The translations under genes and the position numbers were made by a program. Under the pieces are notes generated by a model. It had not been told where the DNA came from, did not search any database, and saw only the letters and a program-made list of their open reading frames with translations. Positions 48,200 to 60,900 of a DNA stretch of 64,000 nt are shown piece by piece. The stretch spans positions 434,001-498,000 of the forward strand of contig JAKMXF010000288.1 of NCBI GenBank assembly GCA_024704765.1, read 5' to 3'. The stretch comes from Oopsacas minuta. Its lineage: Eukaryota > Porifera > Hexactinellida > Lyssacinosida > Leucopsacidae. Within the stretch, counting starts at the first letter, position 1; each line of letters begins with the position of its first letter.

Positions 48200-50039
48200 C
48201 TTGGGTTAAAAATGGGTCTGGACCGCTGTAAGCCCCCTCAATGGGGCTGTTTGATAATTATTTGGGTGAGTCACAATTCGAGTTACTATTTGTATATATG
48301 CACACTCCAGTTTATCCAATTATTTACAATACAGATATTCTCTAACATCCATAGTCCATTAACTTAAGTCTATATTCAAATACAATTCAGAGTGATTCCT
48401 TTATAATCCATGGTTAATTAGAATTATTGTTGAGTGCCCCTTCCATTAGCCAGGTGTTGTTAATTACTTAATTAGCCTTGTTGCTAGGGATTATCCTTCT
48501 GGAATTTGATGTTTTTACCCCCTTTACATGTATGAACATAAACCTGGCTCAAGTTACGATATCCATATTTTGTAATGACTATGGTCCTGACTCATACATC
48601 TATTTCAGGAAGATACTGCAGTCATAATTGGTCGAGTATACCGCCTATCACGTGTACACAACATTCCATGTTAGGTATGTGTAGAATCTCATGTTTCCTA
48701 TTTCATTACACATGCCTACTGGTTATTTGTTGGTTTACATTCCAACCCACAATATGCTCAGCCAATCAGATTATGTTCTTTTTGGTGTTATGGATATAAT
48801 GACCAATGGAATGACAGCATGTACTTATTGGATATCATCTATTCTGATTGGTCGACACATATTTATGGCATATTTGTGTGGAATTTGTGAATATTTTTGT
48901 TTGATATTTGGGCATATTTTGAGTTGCGACACTTTACACGCACCTGCCAAATCTCATGTTTATATCTCCAACCAGTCGATCAAAATACGCGAACAAAATC
49001 TACACAAATCATGTGTGCTGTGTTAATTTAGTAGCCTTATCCTGTATGTATATTGTTTCTTAATTAAATTTAATACTGGAACCAATTGAGAGTTAGTTCC
49101 AGTATGACTTAGTGAATTTCAGTAACTTCATGAATTAGTTCATACCAAATTGATATTTTACTCGTAAAAAACTAATGGAATTAAGATTTGGTTAAAGGTG
49201 TGAAAATTCTACCTTAATAGTGTCTAGACATAATATGATAATTTATTCTGTAGACCCACTGTCTCATAATTTCAGCCACATTCAAGGTGGCAGCCAAGGG
49301 CCAGGATATGTCACTTGGCTAACAAGATTAATTATATTATTGACTCAATAATCCATTGTAATTAATTATTTAAATTCGTAGGCACTGTAATTTGAGATTT
49401 TTACTGTGCGGACAATCCTTGTACAATATGGACCCTTCTTACCTGTGTACCCTCTATCCCAATTTAACACACCCTGTGCCCACCTGCTGTCGTCCGTGGG
49501 CCACCAAGGGTCCATGGAGCCGCTGCTATATTGGTTTTACAATTTGGTGTCAATAAATTCTATATAACCAATAGTATATCTGTCACATACAGCATGTTTA
49601 TGTTCTAAATTCTTAGAGTACTTTTTATAATTGTATTATGATGCCACTTCAAAGTGGCGCTTTGGGATCACAGGCCATTTTGAACCGATTAACCGGAACT
49701 AATTTCATGGTTCTGCTTCTATCCAAGTGGCACGAGTAACCGAGGTCTCGTTACGAGTACGAATTCTAACGATTGTGTCGCAATGTTCACTCCTACTTTC
49801 CACAATTCTGTCTTTTTCCATCAATAAATTCTGCGTCGGACAATTCAATAGCAGCTATATTTGTTTGCTTTATATCAATACTAGTTTATTATTATGAATA
49901 GCTAATTGGTCATAGTTCCGTAAATATATTGTGTGTATTTATGAAGAATTTACAGATAATTACATAGCATTCTCACAATTCTGTTGCTATACAAATGCAA
50001 GTCATAATTCCAAGATACAGATAGTGATATGTATGTATG

Positions 50040-50105
50040 GAGTGGGTCCTCTCTAATTGTCCGCTTCGAACCCCACTGGTGGACAATTAGAGAGGACCCA
50101 CTGTA
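50040..50105. repeat. R3-type perfect hairpin
   Basis: AGTGGGTCCTCTCTAATTGT on the left and CAATTAGAGAGGACCCACT on the right are exact complements around a short loop. Confidence 0.9.
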
Positions 50106-50273
50106 TATAGAAATGATAGTTCCACTTTGTAACACCTTTCGGGATCACATAATTATATGATAAATATTTTAATCACTTCTTCGTGTTTGATGTTCACATA
50201 AATAAATATCATTTCTTCGATACAAAACGCTAAAAAGTGAATTGATAAAGTGTGAATGGCTCTAGTTGTGTCG

Positions 50274-53200
50274 CTATGTGTCGATGGGTATTTTGATTAT
50301 ATGGAATCTTGTTTGTTGACAGGTTTGTGGCTCATTGTTTACATCACAAGGTGTTTGTTTACTACAACGATCTGTTGGACCCTTGTTGTCAAAACAGCTG
50401 AAAATTTCGATATTATCATTAGTAGCAGTTGGGTCATGGTACTGTAACCTGATGACGTCATTGCTCTCAATACTCTCTCCGACTGATTTGCCCTCTACTG
50501 TTATCTTCATTACCTAAATACATGTATGTAAATTGTGACACTTTTTAAGTGGTTCTAGCGCCTAATTGTGTCACTTTTTGGTGGTTCTAGTCAAGTATTG
50601 GATTGTCTATCAATACGCGACACAATTCTCACCTGTTGATGACAGTGACTCATATCAAACTGTCCATTTCTATCACAATAATCTGTCACAAAGCAATGTG
50701 TCCTTTCACAATAGATCCACTTGACACCTGTCTCACTCTCCCGCCCTCTGTATTTCCTCTTTAGAACAACCAGATTTCCATTCCTGATATTTGATGGGTC
50801 AGTTCCTGCGAATGTGCCAACTAATTCGAGCGCGAAAATATTGCTTGGACATTTGTTGATATTTTTCTCTTTGAATATTTTCCCTGGACACCCATTAGCA
50901 AAGCATTTTGGCCCATAACAGAGTGGCCATTGATTCGTATCAGCTGATTTTAGAGCTATCGGTGTATCTACATGAACAAAGACGTAAACAAATAAACAAT
51001 AATTATTATTAAGAGGTTATCAACCTTTTTCACCCACGAAACCCTTATGCCAATTTTAACACATTCTATGACTCCCTTCCATACTGCAATACAAATTTGA
51101 GATCATGTGGACCCCTGCTGTCGTCAGTGGACCACCAAGGGTCCGTGTACCCAGGTCGGGAACAGCTGAATTTTATAGCACACTTTAGTGGCACTTTTGT
51201 ACAGTTTAGTACCACTACTTCTATTTATTAAAAGTTGTTTACTTGTTTGTATGTATATTGGAGGTGTTGTTGTTGTTGTTGTTGCTGGCATTGTTGGTGG
51301 GCTCGTTGCTAGGTAATGACCTAAAGAATGTTTGATAAAAACTATAAAACATTAACCACAATTCTGTAACTCACTTGGACAATTATACAAAATATTCAGC
51401 TGTTCTCGGTCCTTCACACTTAAGCCACTTCGCTGCCCAACTTTCCCACTAAAATTTGTTAAAACTTCCATAGTTGGTTTGCCATTAACTGAGAATGCTT
51501 TGAGTCCATAATGCATTATGGAACCTAAATCGTAACTAACACCTAAACTGTTGATTGACGTCTGTGTGTGTCTTGCGAAATTCACACGCTTTTCTGGGAC
51601 AATGTTCTCCCAAAGTATCCGGACATATTGGCTTCTGTCTGGCCGGGATTGCTCGTGCCAAAACCCAAGGGCGTGACATATCTCATGAATAATCATTCCC
51701 CTATTGTCACAAAATCGGACCGATATTATCTGTTCTCCTCTCCCCTGCATGCCAACATTTGACGCACACCTAGAAAATTAGTAAATAAGTAAACAAATAT
51801 GTAAATATGTGAAAGTATTATTAATCGTGTAGATATAAAATCGAATTGTCAAAATTGGAATCTACAGCCCAGTTAGCCGTTAAAGAGAATTTCTAGCATC
51901 TTTTTTAAATATTCCCCAAAAGGTGTGAAAATGTGATTAATCACATGTTTGGTGTTATTTATCAGTACAACTTACATATAATTCCTACTCTCAAATAAGA
52001 CATAATTCTCCTCATCATTTCGTTCCACAAATGTGACACAAGTCTTTGAAGATATGTGATTCATAGCTCGATAGATTCTATCCTTTGTTCTTAGGCCTAA
52101 AAATAGAATATTCAAAGGTGTGAAATTGGCAGAATCGGGTTCGCAATTTTCGGCGTCCCTTTCACACAATCTGTGGAGATTATACTGTATCCCAGTTATC
52201 GAACCATTCGGTCTATAGTTCCGTTATATACATATACAGTATACTCTGCTTAATAGGGTCACATTGGACCCAGAGGCCATTTGGACCGATTAAGTGGAGT
52301 CTACTGTAGTACCAAAATTGAAAATTATCACCTAACGAATGTGTTTCCTTAGTTACCATAAATATTTGACCTTTCATAGTTGTATATATTTTTCTTTCAT
52401 GTGTGGCTTTGTGGTTTGTACTGCTACTTCAATAATGTCAGTAATTTCTTAATTGAATAGTAATGCATTATCAATAATCATATGGATATAACAGCAAGAT
52501 ACATATTGTAAACAAGCTCGTAAACAAAACACCAACATTGCTTACATTCTTATAATTTATCTGAATTGAGTTAATTCGAATGTGGCCACTCGCTATAGTA
52601 AATACACTAATGGAATGTGTCGAGTATTATCTTGAGTAGAATTTTATTATTTACGAAGTGTGTATAACAGCTGATTTCGAGATAAATGGTGATGTTATAT
52701 CATGAAACAGGTGTGAAAATATTCATATTTTAATTATTGTTGCATAGTTGCACTTGCTCAGCTATACGTGCCACATGGCAGCCATATTCATGCCACTTTT
52801 TGCGAGGATAAAATGCCTTATAATTATTTTCTAATACTACTCTGCATACACCGTATACTCGACATATTTTGCCATGTGCCACTTGCACCACAAGTGGTAG
52901 AGTGCCACAATAAATTCCCCAGATTGTGAACCTCATATTGCACCCCTGTACCAATTTTCAAGTCGATCGGACCCATAGGGACCGCTGTAGCCCTTAATAT
53001 TAAATTTTTCTGTTCTCAATGCGTGAACATATCGAATTGATACACTAATTTGTACACTTAATGATTCAAATATGTATAATCATATGGAACTAAGAATATG
53101 GAACCAAGATTATCATCTTATTGAGTGTAATATTTAATTGTTTTCCAGTTATTACATTATCATCTTTCTGACAATCAGATTTACACATATCACTTATAAT

Positions 53201-54414
53201 TGTGCTCTCGTGCCGATTAACTTGGATCAGCTGTTTGGAATTGGTAGAGGGCATGATAAAATATCTGGCGTGATATCCGCATGCCAATATTACCAAGTGG
53301 CAATTAGGAAGAGGTTGTTACTTTGTATGTTATTTCCTAATTAATATTCTAAAATTTTGTTGTACTCATGCTAGAATTATGTGAGAATGGAATGTTGAGG
53401 ATTACTCTACCTGGTTCCCATTGGTACTAACTACGGGGTCAGCTGTATTGTTTATTTATTTGTTTGTTTGTTAGTTAGTTAGTTTAAATGTTTGTTTGGG
53501 GAAACTTGATCCCTAACATACCTACATTCGGGACTTCATGGCAATACGCAAACTGAAAATATAAAGTTTCTGTCATTCATATCTATAGTTCCATATTAAC
53601 CTAATCAGGCGTTCAATGCAAACTATTCAAACTGCTAATTAGCGTAATTAATAATAATAATTCATATTATTATACTCAAAAGTGTATATACAAACAATAA
53701 TTAACTTAGGAATATATTTACGTTACTCACCTACTGAACTATCAATTAGATATGGCACAATAGCATTAGGCCACTTTGATATCTCCCATCTTGTAATAGC
53801 CCTCTCTGACAGTCGTCTTCTTGGCTTTAAGTGCCAGACTTTGTCCAGTAGCGGTTCGTTGAATTTAATATCACCTTCAAATAGTCCACCTTCTATATCA
53901 CGTTGCCTAGCAACTAAATCATCTTTAGGAATGTCGTGTGTTATATTCAGAGAGTTTAATGCTCGTTTTAGTTCTCTGTATTCTCTACGTGTTAGATTCA
54001 ATATGAACCAAAGTGTTACTAAAATAGATATATATCATATTTATATTTATTTCTGTCAAATTTATGGAAACAGTAGCCTCCTCTTAAAAGGGCCAATTGG
54101 ACAGAACCAAAACCATATTATACATTCCAGTTAATGGCACAATTAAGTGGAGATACTGTATCCACTTTCTGCTTATAATTATTCCAAATATAACTAATAG
54201 AAATCGAACTTTTGTCATATGAATAATCAAATTGTTGTTAATTCATTTCTGTATCTAACTTACTATTTTGATATTTATCTGTTTGTTCAAAGTTTTGCGG
54301 TATTTTCAGTTCACCGTTTCCAAAATATCTCCGTCGTTGTGGGAGAATAAAATCTGTCTGCAAACTCACTACAGCTGAAATAAACAAAAACACCAACAAC
54401 AGATACAAACGCAT
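50274..54414 (-). CDS. secreted astacin-family metalloprotease with novel C-terminal region, 515 residues
   Basis: Six exons: 54264-54414, 53731-54018, 51976-52096, 51357-51769, 50633-50967 and 50274-50513 (1,548 nt). A signal peptide (MRLYLLLVFLFISAVVS) is followed by a prodomain with the astacin aspartate-switch motif FEGD (97-100), then a basic RRRLSER site before the catalytic domain. Zinc site HEICHALGFWHEQSRPDR starts at residue 215. The Met-turn SIMHY is at 270-274. The shared Cys and the CASNVG element also fit. After NCPSELQNC, a ~190-residue Cys-rich region (CYGPKCFANGCPGKIF; WIYCERTHCFVTDYC) with no domain I recognise replaces the usual EGF/CUB modules. Astacins process matrix and growth-factor precursors extracellularly. 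The donor before this region (TGTG|GTTAAT) is non-canonical; if unused, the protein stops at 51352. Confidence 0.8.
51095..51172. repeat. D-family repeat (astacin intron)
   Basis: GTGGACCCCTGCTGTCGTC, GGACCACCAAGGGTCC and GGTCGGGAACAGCTGA. Confidence 0.7.
52237..52310. repeat. R4 palindromic repeat, well preserved (astacin intron)
   Basis: CAGTATACTCTGCTTAATAG on the left and ATTAAGTGGAGTCTACTG on the right, with GGTCACATTGGACCC and GGACCGATT inside. Confidence 0.8.
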
Positions 54415-56599
54415 TCAGAATTGTTTATCCTCTATGGTGATTTAGTATTTATACTATGAGTACACTAGAAGCCTAGTAACCCTTATGTTGAATTGGTATC
54501 TTATTTTCAATATGTTTCCTGTCCAACTTATACTACGCATAATTGCCCAGCTGGTCCAATATTTATTGCATATTGTCACACCTTTTTCGACGTATTTTGA
54601 AATGGTATTTTCTTTCATAAAAGTTCACATAAATTGTGTCCTGCGTGTTGATTAGTATGCTTCTAATGTCTTATCAGCTTAATGCATTCCTATTGTATAT
54701 TGTGGTTGCTATGCTAATGGTAATTATTAGTATTAGGCGCCTGAATTTTAGAAGTTTTACATTTTGTGTGTCAACCCTTACAATATGATTAGACAAGAAT
54801 TTCTCAAGATTAGCTGCTTTTTTGCTATTCGTTAGCGAACAAAATTTGACCGATAGATTGAGGTATTGTGTAGAATATATTATCACCTTTCTCAGAGATT
54901 AGTTGAGATTTTGCTTAGCTATTCACGAATTATTTAGTTTACACCACTTCACACATATGTGCTACTTTTCAGATTTGTGACTCAAGCCGGTTACTCAAAA
55001 GATTATAGCAAAAATATTACACTAACGACATGTGCACTTGAAATGCCATCTAGCTTACCTTGTAACTACCTTAAATCCCCAACTTAGTCTGAGCCATTTT
55101 CAAAATTATATCACAGTTGGGTGTGCCATAATTGTGTCTTATCTGCCACCTGAAGATAGCAATAATAGTGTGGATTGCCATTGCATAATGTTATCGTTTC
55201 CATCAATCAAATGTGTGTATTTTGCTTGAATGAATATTCAGCGATTTTCCTTCAATCTTATTGGTTATTAGAAATTGTTCCGAGTATAAATACTAATTTT
55301 TTTCAAATTCCTACTTTTTTTGGTTTTTTATTTCAATTTGTTTTGACTAATTTCCTTAATTAATACTTTAAGAATATTTCTATTATAGTAATTAATGTAA
55401 CCATGGCAACGCTAATTGGTGATAGTTATTTATTGGACCAACCCAGCTATATTGCATGTTCATGCTTTATAGATTATCTACTCTGATCATGAGTGATATA
55501 ATTTCATTCTAACAACTGTAGCTTAATATTTTCTAATTTTATCTTAAGTGGTTTGAGCCACATTTGAGCCACAATTCTAAATATTTAATCTAACATTTAA
55601 GCCTTCAATTGACTCTTAAAGTTATTTCCTTTTTAACAAATGAACTTTCATAACTAACAACAACATGGCAATGTATTCAAATGTGTCAAAAGTGGCTCTG
55701 ATCATATGATAATAACTTCGTCTCTTAATTTTCATTGCAGAACTAATTAGCTAATCAATTTAGTTCTTTTAACACCCTGTCGTTAACCTTAAATTGCTAA
55801 TTAAAGCTATCAACCAACCAAATCTCGTCCTTGTTCTATATAACATCAGAGTTCCTTCAAAAGCGACACATTGTGCCAGTCATTTGGGTGCCACAAACCA
55901 TTTACCAACCACTTAACTTCCCTGGAAGCCATCCAGCCAATAGGAAGCTGTATAAAAATAGAAAATTGTTTGTATTTATTTTAATTGAAATAATATGGAT
56001 AATTAATTCCAATGGGTCGTTTTGTGCCATATTGGAATGGGCCGTTTTGTGCCATATTGGAATGGGTCGTGCTTCAGGCACTTGCAGTTTAGATACATAT
56101 ATTATCAATGTTATATATATCTGTTGCTATTGATTAAAATATGCCCGCTCAACCATTATGATATATTCTTGCAATTCATAAGGAATTTAATCTCATTGAA
56201 TACTCATAATTGGTAACATAGTTATTCGATCCACCTACCACTTATCGTCGACACATTTAAGCCACCTTGATAATATGGTTCTGTTTTATATGAATAAGTG
56301 CAGAGGTTTATACGTAATAGACTATCAATTAGAGAGCATTAGTTACTGAATTCTTACAAAGGAATTTATGCTGGCCCTGTAAGAGGCATGACGATCTTGC
56401 CCGTGTTGATGTGGGCAGGAATGTAGCATGCAGGTGTGAGATGGTGGATTCATAAATGTGTTATAATATATAGCCTAATTCTTCACACCTAGCGGAGAAA
56501 TGGTAACGAATGTGTCCGCTGATTTGATTATAAGCGAGTAGGTTGATATTATATATTAAAAATACAAGTAATGTTTCAGCCATAAACTCCGATACCAAT

Positions 56600-56675
56600 T
56601 CTAAGACCTGTAGACCCCTGATCTCCTCCGTGGACCACCAAAGGTCTAAGGACCCCAGGTTGGGAACCGTTGAGG
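56600..56675. repeat. D-family repeat
   Basis: TGTAGACCCCTGATCTCC, GTGGACCACCAAAGGTC and CCAGGTTGGGAACCGTTGA. Confidence 0.65.
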
Positions 56676-56828
56676 TACCTAGCACAGCACACTGGGCAAT
56701 TAGAGTACAGGAAATAAGAGAGGACCCACTTTAGTTTATACACATTTTAACACCTATAGGTGTATGTAAATTGGAACTATAGATATTTCAGTTAATGGGG
56801 TCAGGTCAATTGTCCCCATTAACTGGAA

Positions 56829-56983
56829 CTACAGTTAACTCCTGTTATATCTAAGCTTAAGGGACAGTGATAACTACTTCCATATAACCGATGTGACATA
56901 TGTTACTTTGATGGCTTAGGACCATATTTGTGCAACTCACACCTCGATATACGCGTGGTAGATATAACGGGGAGTTGAATGTA
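56829..56983. repeat. R2 MITE-like repeat, full length
   Basis: ACAGTTAACTCCTGTTATAT on the left and GATATAACGGGGAGTTGAAT on the right. Confidence 0.8.
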
Positions 56984-57379
56984 TCACTTTCCAGACCAAG
57001 TAGCACTTTACAAGATGTTCTATGAGTCATAGTCTTTAATTCAATTATCACAGTTGTAACACCTCACACAAGGTGGAATACATATACAGGTGACTAATGG
57101 TTACCGGGTGTGCAGTTTAATAATATAAATAATTCACACTATTTTAATATGAAACTGGATCTAATTATGATTAATAACATTATCCAAAATATGAAGGAAG
57201 GGTTACAGGATACAAATATAATAATATTAGCCCTCTATATTGTTAATTGAAATATGAAACTAAACTCTAATTAATGTTAATTCAGATTTGTTACACTTTA
57301 TTATATTCCTTCTAAAGGGGGCAGAATTGTCCCGTTTTATGAGACTTACAATGGGTATCACTTACAGAGGAGTAAAGGA

Positions 57380-57680
57380 CCGCGCTCCATTTATGCTTCA
57401 AGAGCGGAAGGTGAACCGGCGCTCCTATTTAATTGCTAATAATTTACAAATTTTATAGTTTCTCTGCATAGAATTCAGTATTTTAGCTATTAAAGTGTGT
57501 AATGTGACACTTTAGTATAATTCACGATTTGTTCGAATGCTTTGAAGTTACACTTTTAGTATAATTCACGATTTGTTCGAATGCTTTGAAGTTACACTTT
57601 TAGTATAATTCAATACTAATTAATACAAATATTATTTGAATCTGAAAGAATTAATTGGAGCGCAGCTCCTTTTGAGGGCG
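57380..57680. repeat. repeat shared with 38430-38720, with internal 47-bp tandem
   Basis: The unit TTTAGTATAATTCACGATTT plus GTTCGAATGCTTTGAAGTTA occurs twice in a row (about 57505-57600). Confidence 0.8.
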
Positions 57681-57976
57681 GGATCACGGAGCTAGAGCGC
57701 GCTCTGATCGGTTATTAGAACATACCGGAGTACCATCCTCCGGAAATCGGTTCTCATATATTCCTGTATATTTATACCGGTTCTAAGAACATAAATAGCT
57801 ACTCCTAAGGGTGTTGTTATAACCTTATATCTGTACTAATAATAGCGACCCTCACGGGATATCTGGATTATCTTTCGGGCGGATAATTATATCCATGCTC
57901 ATGCCACTTTTTCCCAGTGGCTCCCTGGTGGCAGTTATTGACAGTTTTGATTGTTTTCTAGTTCTAAAATTAGTAA

Positions 57977-60900
57977 ATGAGTTTTGAGATCCCGCCAAAA
58001 TATCGTGATGCTATTTTTAGAATTTCAAGAGTAAGTGAGATTCTATTTTCATTTCTGAGTGGTTCTATAACAATTGTCAGTTACGGAACAGCCTTTTGGT
58101 ATGTGGAGGTGACAAGTGGCACACATGTTGGATTGTGGCAGAAGTGTAGCGGAAACCCTTTAAAATGTGTCGGAATAAGTCTGGAATATAGTGGCACAAG
58201 TGGTGAGTTATTGATTACTTTTTGACACCTTTAGTTATTTAGTCAAGTTTATAAATTTTGTAATTATTCGACACTTACGAAAGTGGCACCACCCCTCATA
58301 TTTTATGTTATTGCTTACAATAGAATTCGAGACGTCTGGTATTCTCATTATATATGCGTTCAGTTTTGTATAAAATGCAAAATTTCCCAAGAATTCTCAT
58401 TCGCGATTTTCATAGCTTCGGTCTTTGCCTCGTTGTCATCTGGTGTCGACACATTTGTGCCCAGTGCTTTCCTTGTCCACTCCTCTGCGCCACTTTTGTC
58501 ACCTCGCTTGAGACAACATTTCGCGAGGAAAACTTGGTTCCGAATCCAAAATCCAGGCTTTAAGTTCTCGGCTTGTAAGAACATTTCCTCTGCTTGCTCT
58601 ACTGTACCTAGGTGTTAATATTGTGTCGTAAGTGGCATATAATATTTACAAATATGTCACAAGTGTCACAAACCTGAGAATATGTTACCGTATAGAGTAG
58701 TAGCGGCCTTTTTCATGACCCATGATAGGTGTGAAAGTTCAAAGTACCAGTTACCCATCAGGTGATATAAAGTTGGCTCATTTGGCGCCAATTTTATAGC
58801 AATCTCCAGATGATTTTTGTATTCCGCGCCTAAACGTGCCTACATACATTTATTTAGCAACACAGATGGTTAATAACTATGTAGAATGATTGTTAGAAAT
58901 ATGTCATCCAATTAAAATAGGGTGGCCCTTGGGGACCATTTATCAACTTTTCATAATTGGCTATATTATATTATCTGAGAGGGAGGCGCGATTAAGGAAC
59001 TAATCCCTACTCTAATTCATTTGTGCTGTGTACTCTGATGGATAGGGTCGCACAGGCATTATTTTGACCCAATGACCCTGGTAGCAAGTGGCACAGTAAA
59101 ATGATTTTCTTGTAAATATCAATTTCATATACTTCTTTCTTTTGGTAAGAAAATCTGAAATTCCTAATTATAATTATTATCGCATAGCAACCAAAATTCT
59201 AGAGAATATGTTATCTTTTATTCATGGAATTCATATTTGTGTGAAACAGCTGGTTGTGTGTCTAAATATGGTGGAGCATGACAAGAACATTTTATTTGCT
59301 TACAACTTAATCTGAGTTGTTAGTTCCTGGAAATAATACGCAAACATTGGTTCACGCACTTATAAATTGCGGTTCATAAACCATGGATAATAGCCTACAC
59401 GTATATACGATTTCATATTTTCACACTTTTATACGTTATAAAGGGCACATTAGTGTATAAGATTAAATTAACTCAAATATCCATGGTTCAATAATGTAAT
59501 AATTACCTTTTCTTGCGTGGATTCTGATTGACTGAGAGTGCCACAACATATAGCATACCATTTGTGAGAAATCCAGCTGTCGTTATCCAATCGGATTGCA
59601 GCTTCTGAGTATGATATCCCTAGTTTAACTGTGTCGGTTATTTGTACCACGTTTATGCCACTTTCTTTCATATGCGCGACACTATGGATATAACACCTTG
59701 CTAAACGCCATGCCACTTCAGCTGAGGTTAGGCTAGAGGTGTCAAGTGGTGGATTGTGTCGCGGACACAATTCCACCAATACCTTTATAACTTCACCACA
59801 TGTATGACTGTTTGATTGACATTCCAAATCTTTATCATCAATTTCTAACAAAATTTCTTCTAAGCTATAAATAGATTTATTTCTTAATTAAATTACAACT
59901 GAGATTATATAATATGGACCATGGATAATTGATTTATTTCCTAGCAACAGAAATATTCCACCTATATGCTTATTGGGCGGCTAACCATGGATGGTGGATT
60001 TATTTTACAGTCAACTCCCATTATATCTAACACGGATATATCGAAGTGTTAAATTATACAAATATGGTCCCAAACCGCCAAAGTGACATATATTCCATCG
60101 GTCATATCGAAGTAATTATCACGGTCCCTTGAGCTTAGATATAACAGGAGTTGATTGTGTATCCGAATCCTCCTCCAACAAAGAGAGGAGTCCTCAAATG
60201 GGCGCGCATGCTTTAGTTAGAATTTTAAGGTTGTCATTAGTTAGAATTTTCTGAATTGTAACAAGTTAGAATCGATTTTTAGTCGATTGGAATAAGTTAG
60301 AATCAAATTTTAGTCGATTGGAACAAGTTAGAATCGATTTTCCGACTGTGGTCACAAGTGTAAATAAACAAAAATCCATGGTCCGCCATTCTGCAGACTT
60401 TACTAATAATTAGTCCAACAAAAGTCCATCCAAACACAAAATTACCATGAAGTCCACATCCCCGCCCATAGGTAGCTTAATAACGAATACAAATGAAAAC
60501 TCCCAGATCCATAAGGTAGTGAATTAAATCCCTAATCCCCTCCCAATGGTACGGGTGTATAATTACTACAATAAAAAGTTTTCTCGGGCCTCGTTTTGCC
60601 ATGCGATATCTCGGAAAAGTAGATTCTGATTTGTGACAACAGTCTGAATTCGATTCTAACTTGTTATAATAGACTCAAAATCGATTCTAACTTGTTCCAA
60701 TCGACTACAAATCGATTCTAACTTGTTCCAATCGACTACAAATCGATTCTAACTTGTTCCAATCGACTACAAATCGATTCTAACTTGTTACAATTCAGAA
60801 AATTCTAACTAATGACAACCTTAAAATTTTAACTAAAGCAGCGCCCCCCTCAAATGAGCTAAATAACATCCATGGTTAAATAAATAATGAACATATAAGT

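Larger units (their letters stand above)
47830..50273. other. intergenic, 2.4 kb
   Basis: An R1 repeat remnant lies at 48048-48199. A short stretch at 48609-48675 bounded by TTTCAG and a GTATGT donor could be an exon, but I cannot find partners. A 111-residue ORF at 48691-49026 has two hydrophobic stretches and no recognised family. A D-family fragment lies near 49465-49530, and the R3 palindrome is at 50040-50105. Confidence 0.4.
54415..57976. other. intergenic, 3.6 kb
   Basis: No gene recognised. Holds a 25-bp tandem (GGGTCGTTTTGTGCCATATT) at 56008-56068, a D-family repeat at 56600-56675, an R2 repeat at 56829-56983 and the repeat at 57380-57680 shared with 38430-38720. The final ~100 bp should contain the claudin-like promoter. 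Confidence 0.5.

Noticed and set aside
48609-48675. Possible short exon bounded by TTTCAG and GTATGT
   Set aside because: Two frames are open across it and no neighbouring exon can be joined with confidence.
48691-49026. 111-residue ORF with two hydrophobic stretches
   Set aside because: No splice partners, no recognised domain, and it lies in AT-rich repeat-laden DNA. Kept only as a note in the intergenic entry.
52730-52954. 74-residue minus-strand ORF
   Set aside because: It lies inside the astacin intron between the exons at 53731-54018 and 51976-52096, is not needed for the frame, and has no similarity to astacins.
55831-56133. 100-residue ORF
   Set aside because: It runs through a 25-bp tandem repeat (GGGTCGTTTTGTGCC units) and has no family resemblance.
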